Positions 58,188 to 64,000 of a stretch of 64,000 nt of DNA are shown here, piece by piece. The DNA lies in the NCBI RefSeq assembly GCF_946480385.1, contig NZ_CAMLJP010000009.1, positions 23,962 to 87,961 of the forward strand, read 5' to 3'. Each line of letters begins with the position of its first letter. Positions within the stretch are counted from its first letter, which is position 1. The stretch is from an uncultured Azospirillum sp. Lineage in GTDB: Bacteria; Pseudomonadota; Alphaproteobacteria; Azospirillales; Azospirillaceae. A program made the translations under genes and the position numbers. The notes under the pieces are model-generated. The model did no database searches, had not been told where the DNA came from, and was given only the letters and a program-made list of their open reading frames with translations.

Positions 58188-59801
58188 ATGCGGATGCCGT
58201 TTCAAACACAGACACCGCCTGCGGACGCCCCTTCACCCGGCGGATTCGACGCCGGGTCAATCAAGATCCTTGATCGTCTTGGACTGACGACAACCCTGTG
58301 CTTGTTGTCATTTTCGGTCTTGAGCTATTTCCTCGCCGCATCGAATACCCATTATGGGGAAGTCGGCCTGCCCAATCAGGCGGCGTTCTTCGACCGCTTG
58401 GCGGCTTCCATCGCCGACCTGCCCGTCCCGCTGGCCCATGCGCTGACCGCCGGCAACGTCTTCACCCATGACGGCCTGTATTTCCTGGCCTATTGCCTGC
58501 CGCTCGCCCTTCCGGTCGCCTTGGCCGCATGGCTGTTCCGCTGGCTGTCCGACGCCGACGGGCCGATTCCGAAGGCAGTGACGGACCGGCTGTTCCTGTG
58601 GCCGGTCGTCTTCACCGCCGTCAGCATCCCCTCCTTTCCGGTGATGACTCAGGACATCTGGTTTTCCGCGCTGTGGGGCGAGGAGGTCGTCCGGGGACAG
58701 AACCCCTACTATGTCCCCTTCACGCCGGAGCAGGCCGCCGCCTTCCCGTTCGACGAGGTGCCGGCGATGATGACCTACGGCCCGCTGTGGGCGGTGGTCT
58801 CGGCCGGCGTCATGGCGCTCAGCGGCGGGAATGTCTGGGTGACTGGGCTTATGTTCAAGCTGATCCTGGCGGGCGCCTGGATCGGCGGGCTCGCCATCAT
58901 CCGGCGGATCGGCCGGACTCATGACGGGGCGACCGCCGCCACCGGGCTCGTCGCCTTCGGCTGGCTGCCCATCGGCCACATCTATTCGGCCGGCGAGGCG
59001 CACAACGACATGGCGATGGTCGTCCTGATGCTGCTGTGGCTGATGCGCCTTTCCGCCGGCGACCGCGCCGGCCCACTGGCGCTGGCGGCCTCGGCCGCCT
59101 GCAAATACACCAGCGCCGCCCTGGTCTCCGTCGATCTGCTCTACAGGCTCGGCAAATCCCGGAACATGGATTTCAAGGGCAAGCTGACCGCCTACCTGCT
59201 GCGCGGGATTCCTGCCGCCGCCTTTTTCCTGGCCGTCCTGTTCCTCTTCTACCGCTCGCCCGCCTTCTTCGACGCCGTCCGTGGCATGTCCGGATGGCAG
59301 TGGCTGCAGCCGGTGGACGTCGTCCGGGTGGCGGAGCGGCTGCTGGGCATCGACATGGCCCCCCTGCGCTGGCTGGTGCGCGGCGCCTTCGCCGGCTTCG
59401 CCCTGTGGACGCTGGCTGCGCTGTACCGGCGGCCGACCGCGGAGAGCGCCTGGAAGGCCGCCACCGCTGTGATGGCGGCGGTGGTGTTCGGCCTGTCGAC
59501 CCACCTCTGGCCGTGGTTTATGCTGTGGCCGCTGGCGCTGGCCGCGCTGGTGCCGTCCTGGTGGTTCTCCCGCTGGATCTTCGGCGTCGCGGCCTTGGCC
59601 CCCTTCGCGGTCGTGCCCTTCTGGCGCTACGAAGACGGATTCGATCCCTTCTACACCAAGACGCTGACCGCCTTGCCGCTCTATGCGGGGGCGACCCTCT
59701 TCATGGTCTGGATGCTCGGCCGCAGGGAGAGGGCGGCGGTCGCCGCCTGGGCGGCGTCGCTGCCGGGACGCCTGCGCATCGCCCGGGCGCACCGGTCATG
59801 A
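58188..59801 (+). CDS. GT-C-type membrane glycosyltransferase
   Basis: 537 residues from ATG 58188, with about 11-13 membrane segments. The early loop TQDIWFSALWGEEVVRGQNP contains the acidic and aromatic pattern seen in polyprenyl-phosphate-dependent GT-C enzymes (GT87/MptB-like). The acceptor and sugar are unknown. It is 10 bp from the acyltransferase-like gene, so the two may modify a shared surface glycan. Start choice is uncertain (TTG 58176, GTG 58179). Confidence 0.7.
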   Translation: MRMPFQTQTPPADAPSPGGFDAGSIKILDRLGLTTTLCLLSFSVLSYFLAASNTHYGEVGLPNQAAFFDRLAASIADLPVPLAHALTAGNVFTHDGLYFLAYCLPLALPVALAAWLFRWLSDADGPIPKAVTDRLFLWPVVFTAVSIPSFPVMTQDIWFSALWGEEVVRGQNPYYVPFTPEQAAAFPFDEVPAMMTYGPLWAVVSAGVMALSGGNVWVTGLMFKLILAGAWIGGLAIIRRIGRTHDGATAATGLVAFGWLPIGHIYSAGEAHNDMAMVVLMLLWLMRLSAGDRAGPLALAASAACKYTSAALVSVDLLYRLGKSRNMDFKGKLTAYLLRGIPAAAFFLAVLFLFYRSPAFFDAVRGMSGWQWLQPVDVVRVAERLLGIDMAPLRWLVRGAFAGFALWTLAALYRRPTAESAWKAATAVMAAVVFGLSTHLWPWFMLWPLALAALVPSWWFSRWIFGVAALAPFAVVPFWRYEDGFDPFYTKTLTALPLYAGATLFMVWMLGRRERAAVAAWAASLPGRLRIARAHRS

Positions 59802-59811
59802 GGGGCCGGCC

Positions 59812-61026
59812 ATGAGGGAGCACCGGATGCCAGCCAGCCCGATCGAAACCCTCGCCACGACAGGCCGGAGCACGGCTCCGCCCTTGCCTGGGAGTGACCC
59901 TATGCTGATGCCGACCCCGCAGCCGGCCAGGGACAGAAGCCTGGACGTCATCCGCGTCACCGCCCTTGTCTTCATGGTGGCGGCCCATTGGGGCCGCACG
60001 ATCCCGGACGCTTACCACCTCGTCAACGTCCTGCAGTTCGTGTTCGAACTGGCGCCGGTGATGTTCTTCTTCGCCTTCGGAATGACGCTCGATCATTTCC
60101 TGAAAAAGCCGCTGGCCCGGCGGATCGAAGGCCATCTGAAGCTGTTCATCCTGGCGGCAATCCACGGCCTGTACCAGGAGAAGAACCCGTTCACCAGCGA
60201 CTTCTTCATGTTTCTATTCGCCGCCCGGCTTCTGTTCGACATCCACGCCAGTGTCGGCGCCGCAAACCGGGTGTTCATCGCGCTTTTTCTTCTTGCGCTG
60301 TGCGGCGCCTGGGTCGTCCTTCCGCTGCCCTACGTCTACGACCTGTTCGCGTCGCCATTTCCGGGCTGGTTCCCGGTCTTTCCGTGGATTCTCTTCGTCG
60401 CCGCCGGGCGGTTGTTCGCCCATCACCGGCGGTCCTCCCGCACCGCCGTCATCGCCCTGCTGGGCCTGACGGTGGCGCTGTTCGACGTCGCGGTCCTCGG
60501 GCACAGACTGTCGAAATGGCCGCTGTCGCCCGACTATGCCCTGCTGTTCGGCAGCGCGACCGCGCTGGCGTTCCTCGCCCTCGACCGCATCCGCTGGCCG
60601 GCCTTCCTGTCCTGGCGGACCGTGGACCTGCTGTCCGGCAATCTGCTGCTGGCGACCGCGCTGCATTACTTCGCCGTCGCCGCGGTGAGGTCGGCGCATG
60701 GCGCGCTGTCGCCGGTCCTCGCCGGATCGGTTCCCGCCATCTATTTGCCGGCGGCAGTCGCCCTGGAATATGTCCTGCTGGCCGGCATTGCCTTCCTCAT
60801 CCTGATCGTGCTGGTCCGCGCGACCCTGGCGGTGGGGGCCTGGCTGGACGGGCGCGGCATCCTCGGCATCGCCGACGCCCTGCTGCCGACGATCGCGGTG
60901 ACCGGCATCGTTCTCTATGCCGCCATGCTGCATCTCAACAACGACCTGCGCGACGCCGGGCTGCCCTTCCTCTGCGCCGTGGCCTTCCTGATCGTCTACA
61001 AACGAGGCATAGGAGGGCGCGCATAG
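59812..61026 (+). CDS. Membrane acyltransferase-like protein
   Basis: 404 residues with about ten membrane segments. RDRSLDVIRVTALVFMVAAHWGR at the first helix is close to acyltransferase-3/DUF1624-type families, where a conserved His in the first helix acts in acyl transfer; His in AAHWG is a good match. Role: O-acylation of a glycan is plausible. ATG 59827 with AGGGAG upstream is an alternative start. Confidence 0.7.
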   Translation: MREHRMPASPIETLATTGRSTAPPLPGSDPMLMPTPQPARDRSLDVIRVTALVFMVAAHWGRTIPDAYHLVNVLQFVFELAPVMFFFAFGMTLDHFLKKPLARRIEGHLKLFILAAIHGLYQEKNPFTSDFFMFLFAARLLFDIHASVGAANRVFIALFLLALCGAWVVLPLPYVYDLFASPFPGWFPVFPWILFVAAGRLFAHHRRSSRTAVIALLGLTVALFDVAVLGHRLSKWPLSPDYALLFGSATALAFLALDRIRWPAFLSWRTVDLLSGNLLLATALHYFAVAAVRSAHGALSPVLAGSVPAIYLPAAVALEYVLLAGIAFLILIVLVRATLAVGAWLDGRGILGIADALLPTIAVTGIVLYAAMLHLNNDLRDAGLPFLCAVAFLIVYKRGIGGRA

Positions 61027-61050
61027 GGGAGCCCGGCGTCGCGACCGCCG

Positions 61051-62127
61051 TCAGTTCGGCGTGATCGCCACCTTCAGCACGCCGTCGCGCTGGTGGCCGA
61101 ACAGCTCATAGGCCGTCTCGATCTGGTCGAGCGTGAAGCGGTGGGTGACCAGCGGCTTCAGGTCGACGCGACCGGAGGCGACGACGCCCATCAGCCGGCG
61201 CATCCGCTCCTTGCCGCCAGGGCAGAGCGAGGTGACGATGGTGTGGTCGCCCAGCCCGGCGGCGAACGGCCCCAGCGGCAGGCGCAGGTCGCCGGAATAG
61301 ACGCCCAGGCTGGACAGCGTGCCCCCCGGCCGCAGGACGCGCAGTGCCGCCTCGAAGGTGGCCTGGGTGCCCAGCGCCTCGATGGCGACGTCGACGCCGC
61401 GGCCGTCGGTGAGGCGCATGATCTCCTCCACCGGATCGACACTGCGGAAATCCACCACATGGTCGGCGCCCATGCGCCGCGCCATCTCCAGCCGCGCCGG
61501 CACGGTATCGACGCCAATGATGGTGGTGGCGCCCTTCAGCTTGGCCCCGGCGGTGGCGCAGAGGCCGATGGGACCCTGCGCGAACACCGCCACCGTGTCG
61601 CCGATGCGGATGTTGCCGCGCTCCGCCCCGGCGAAGCCGGTGGACATGATGTCGGGGCACATCAGCACCTCCTCGTCCGTCAGCCCGTCGGGGACGGGGG
61701 CGAGGTTGGTCATCGCGTCGGGCACCAGCAGGTATTCGGCCTGGGAGCCGTCGATGCTGTTGCCGAAGCGCCAGCCGCCCAGCGGCTTCCAGCCATGCCT
61801 GGTGCCGGCGCCGTCCTGGGAATGGCAGCCGCACAGGCAGGCGTTGCTGTGGCCGCTGGGGGTGATGGCCCCGGCGATCACCCGCTGCCCCTCCCGGTAG
61901 CCGGTGACGGCGGAGCCCAGCTTTTCGATGATACCGACCGGCTCGTGACCGATGGTCAGGCCGCGGGCGACCGGATATTCGCCCTTCAGGATGTGGATGT
62001 CGGTGCCGCAGATCGTCGTCGTGGTGATGCGGATCAGCGCGTCGAGCGGTCCGACGTCGGGGACCGGCTTGTCGTCCAGCACGATGCGGCCCGGTTCGAC
62101 GAACACCGCCGCTTTCATCATGACCAT
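61051..62127 (-). CDS. Zinc-dependent alcohol dehydrogenase (secondary-alcohol type)
   Basis: 358 residues. Catalytic zinc ligands C40, H61 and E62 are present (ICGTDIH, IGHEP), with the Asp of CPDIMSTGF as the fourth position, as in Thermoanaerobacter/Clostridium isopropanol dehydrogenases. Rossmann motif in AQGPIGLCATAGAKLKG; an Asp after the second strand (IIGVDT) suggests NAD(H). GGGAGG lies before ATG 62127. Substrate unknown. Confidence 0.88.
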   Translation of the reverse strand: MVMMKAAVFVEPGRIVLDDKPVPDVGPLDALIRITTTTICGTDIHILKGEYPVARGLTIGHEPVGIIEKLGSAVTGYREGQRVIAGAITPSGHSNACLCGCHSQDGAGTRHGWKPLGGWRFGNSIDGSQAEYLLVPDAMTNLAPVPDGLTDEEVLMCPDIMSTGFAGAERGNIRIGDTVAVFAQGPIGLCATAGAKLKGATTIIGVDTVPARLEMARRMGADHVVDFRSVDPVEEIMRLTDGRGVDVAIEALGTQATFEAALRVLRPGGTLSSLGVYSGDLRLPLGPFAAGLGDHTIVTSLCPGGKERMRRLMGVVASGRVDLKPLVTHRFTLDQIETAYELFGHQRDGVLKVAITPN

Positions 62128-62512
62128 GGCGTCCTCCCGTTATGGTGGCTGCCAGTCGGCGAGCTGTTTGGCGCAAAAATCGCAAACGGCCCGCGGCCGG
62201 CGCTGTGCTTCACGCCGTCCAGTCTGGCACGGCGGGGAGGGATCCCGCGTTGATGCAGATTAAATGGTGGGGAATGGAGCGCCGCATCGCCTCCGATTCG
62301 CACCACATCCCTTGCGAGCATTAGGGCGCTCGAATGCAATGGGATGAAGTTCGAGGCCTGCTCGGCTTCTACCGTTTAAAGTTGTTATGTCCTGAGAATA
62401 TTTCTTCGTTACGGATGTATTATTTCGCCGTCGGCAATTTTTAATCCGGCGACTCCCTACAGAAAAAATCTTAAACGGGAGTCGTTCACTTTTCACTCCA
62501 TGAGGCAGTTCA
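62128..62512. other. Low-GC leader region of the secreted protein gene
   Basis: 385 bp, markedly AT-richer than the rest (from about 62340 on). CGACTCCC (62450-62457) and GGGAGTCG (62477-62484) form a perfect 8-bp stem with a 19-nt AT-rich loop, about 30 bp before the ATG. Probably a 5' UTR structure or protein site. No gene was found. Confidence 0.5.
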
Positions 62513-63040
62513 ATGAAGACGTTTGCATTCGCCACCGTATTCTCGATCGTCGCCGTGCTGTCCGCCGGTGCCGCCAACGCGCAGTCGGGTCCCGTCACGC
62601 TGTCGGCCCTGCCGCCGCAGAATTTCGCCTTCTGCCTGAACACCGATGCCACCGTCGTCATTTCCGACACGGTTGCGAACGAAGTCGGCGTCGTCATCAC
62701 CAACGTCGGCAACAGCCTGATCAACACCTCCGGTTCCGTGGTCGTCGCCGCCAACAATTTCTATGGCAAGGGCGCCGGGAGCGAGTGGAAGTCGGCGATG
62801 GGCCAGTTCACCCTGCCCGGCGGCAACTGCTACAACGTCGCGTCGATGAACAAGACCACCTCCCCGGGCGGCGCGGCCTGGACCTGCGCCCTGACGAGCG
62901 GCGCCGCCTCCGGCGCCGGCGCCACGATCACGGGCGTGATCTCGACGCAGACGCAGGTCACGCCGATCGCGTCGGCCTATGTGACGGCCGGCATCAGCTC
63001 GACGCTCAACGGTGCGCCGAAGGTGAACTGCCCGTACTGA
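62513..63040 (+). CDS. Secreted protein of unknown function
   Basis: 175 residues. Signal peptide 1-23 (ANAQSG). The mature part is Thr/Ser/Ala/Gly/Asn-rich, has four Cys (FCLNT, GNCYN, WTCAL, VNCPY) that could form two disulfides, and ends at VNCPY. It looks like a small beta-rich exported protein. GAGG lies before the ATG. Terminator at 63071-63103. Confidence 0.8.
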   Translation: MKTFAFATVFSIVAVLSAGAANAQSGPVTLSALPPQNFAFCLNTDATVVISDTVANEVGVVITNVGNSLINTSGSVVVAANNFYGKGAGSEWKSAMGQFTLPGGNCYNVASMNKTTSPGGAAWTCALTSGAASGAGATITGVISTQTQVTPIASAYVTAGISSTLNGAPKVNCPY

Positions 63041-63070
63041 TGGATAGTGCCGATCCGAACGGATCCGGAG

Positions 63071-63103
63071 CGGCCGCCCACCTTCCCGGTGGGCGGCCGT
63101 TTT
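63071..63103 (+). terminator. Rho-independent terminator
   Basis: CGGCCGCCCACC (63071-63082) pairs with GGTGGGCGGCCG (63088-63099), loop TTCCC, then TTTT. It ends the secreted-protein transcript. Confidence 0.85.
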
Positions 63104-63598
63104 CGTCGCTCATATGCCGAGGGCCTCGTACGCCTCGAAAGTCCGGTAAGTCTCCGACGGACGGGAGAGTCTTGACGCCTGCCTGCGCCTGACTAAATTT
63201 TGCCTGCGCCGGGGTGCCTCACCCCACAGGATCCCGGCACACCCGAAGACCGTGTCCTGCATGTTGCTCTGCGGAGGATGTGTGCGATGCCGATGACCAG
63301 ACTCTTGCGCCCCCCACCCTACCTGGTCCGGCCGGAGTCGGCGCCCGTCTGAAACGACGACCCAACCCGGTCGGCAAGACCTTAAGTAAATCTGAACAAA
63401 GCAAATCACCCGTGCCTGCGGAAGCGGCCACGGGCATTTGGCGTTGACAGTTATTCCGCAAATAATCTTCACACTTCTTCTTCAAAAATCCTCTTGACGA
63501 CAAAAACAGCCTGAGTAAATTCCCCAACCGAAAGCGCGGCCCATTCGGGCGTGCTTGGGAAAGACAGACATTCGCTTACGCTCAAGGAGTGTCACACC
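63104..63598. promoter_or_regulatory. groESL upstream region
   Basis: About 495 bp. TTGACG (63494-63499) and TAAATT (63516-63521), 16 bp apart, form a weak promoter. Another TTGACA is near 63445. No CIRCE element (TTAGCACTC-N9-GAGTGCTAA) is seen, although groESL is CIRCE-controlled in many alphaproteobacteria. The short frames in 63214-63472 have no ribosome sites or coding style and are not called. Confidence 0.5.
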
Positions 63599-63916
63599 AT
63601 GAAGTTCAAACCGCTTCACGACCGCGTTCTGGTCCGCCGCGTCGAATCCGACACCAAGACGAAGGGCGGCATCATCATCCCCGACACCGCCAAGGAAAAG
63701 CCGCAGGAGGGCGAGGTCATCGCCGTCGGCGCGGGCGCGCGGGACGAGGCCGGCAAGCTGATCGCCCTCGACGTGAAGCCCGGCGACCGCGTGCTGTTCG
63801 GCAAATGGTCCGGCACCGAGGTGAAGATCGACGGCGAGGATCTCCTGATCATGAAGGAGAGCGACATCCTCGGCGTGATCGAGGCTGCCGCAGAGCCCGC
63901 CAAGAAGGCCGCTTGA
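63599..63916 (+). CDS. groES: Co-chaperonin GroES
   Basis: 105 residues. [18 protein letters not shown] start, [13 protein letters not shown] mobile loop, [15 protein letters not shown] and [15 protein letters not shown]. Heptameric lid of the GroEL chamber. The tail is slightly longer ([10 protein letters not shown]). AAGGAG before the ATG at 63599. Confidence 0.98.
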   Translation: MKFKPLHDRVLVRRVESDTKTKGGIIIPDTAKEKPQEGEVIAVGAGARDEAGKLIALDVKPGDRVLFGKWSGTEVKIDGEDLLIMKESDILGVIEAAAEPAKKAA

Positions 63917-63935
63917 TCAGGGGAGGAACAGGACC

Positions 63936-64000
63936 ATGGCTGCGAAGGACGTGAAGTTCGGCTCCACCGCCCGCGACAAGATGCTGCGCGGCGTGGACAT
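63936..64000 (+). CDS. groEL: Chaperonin GroEL, N-terminal part (cut by window end)
   Basis: The frame opens MAAKDVKFGSTARDKMLRGV and runs off the window after 21 complete codons. This is the standard GroEL start. GGGGAGG lies about 10 nt before the ATG, 19 bp after groES. Confidence 0.95.
   Translation, partial: MAAKDVKFGSTARDKMLRGVD

Noticed and set aside
63214..63472. Short frames upstream of groES
   Set aside because: No ribosome site, no family pattern, and opposed frames on both strands; treated as non-coding leader.

Overview
This is a GC-rich alphaproteobacterial chromosome segment, densely coding, with no insertion sequence, phage or CRISPR array. Gene content and protein style point to the Rhodospirillales, most likely Azospirillum or a close relative: an FlbD-controlled polar flagellar operon, a Pseudomonas-type glucose (Gts) ABC transporter, many cyclic-di-GMP and two-component proteins, and a PaoABC-type aldehyde dehydrogenase. 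The genus is an inference from these traits.

1-6.4 kb: CorC/HlyC-type membrane protein, ExoD-like protein and a single-domain response regulator on the minus strand; then a hybrid histidine kinase whose LOV-like sensor lacks the photoactive cysteine, an HD hydrolase and an XRE regulator. 6.4-18.9 kb: a flagellar operon (fliF, fliH, fliN, a MotA-family gene, flbD, flhA, flhF, flhG, a FliK-like gene and a degenerate QueF-like gene) behind a sigma-54 promoter and an upstream palindrome. 18.9-23.6 kb: a DHC/SHP/cytochrome b electron-transfer cluster divergent from a PepSY protein and a PhoP/PhoQ-like two-component system, with tandem 11-bp-spaced repeats between them. 23.6-28.5 kb: thioredoxin/permease pair, EF-hand protein, a 26-codon membrane ORF, galM and pyk. 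28.8-34.7 kb: MHYT/HD-GYP and PAS/GGDEF/EAL proteins, a small conserved protein and a formate/nitrite-family channel. 34.8-43.8 kb: tRNA-Arg(CCG) with a 30-bp duplicated fragment, a LacI regulator with palindromic operators, and a large ABC uptake locus with two binding proteins, three permease genes, one ATPase and a phosphodiesterase. 43.8-58 kb: oxidoreductase, pgl, gtsBCD, paoABC-like genes, aldo/keto reductase, a two-component system and the separated gtsA. 58-64 kb: a GT-C-like glycosyltransferase with an acyltransferase, a zinc alcohol dehydrogenase, a secreted protein of unknown function and groES plus the start of groEL.

The clearest functional theme is sugar uptake and Entner-Doudoroff-type use: gtsBCD and gtsA are about 8 kb apart, yet both promoter regions carry the same composite motif (GTAAC-N6-GTAAC-N25-GTTACCAAA) with identical spacing, and the two-component system beside gtsA is the natural candidate to bind it. 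Pgl (6-phosphogluconolactonase) is divergent from gtsBCD, and galM and pyk lie in the same window.

Most striking structures: the split gts regulon with its matched motif and a 23-codon coupled leader ORF; a 156-bp palindromic element (exactly 52 codons) inserted in frame at the N-terminus of an ABC permease; the Cys-to-Gly LOV kinase; and the QueF-like protein without catalytic residues at the end of the flagellar operon.
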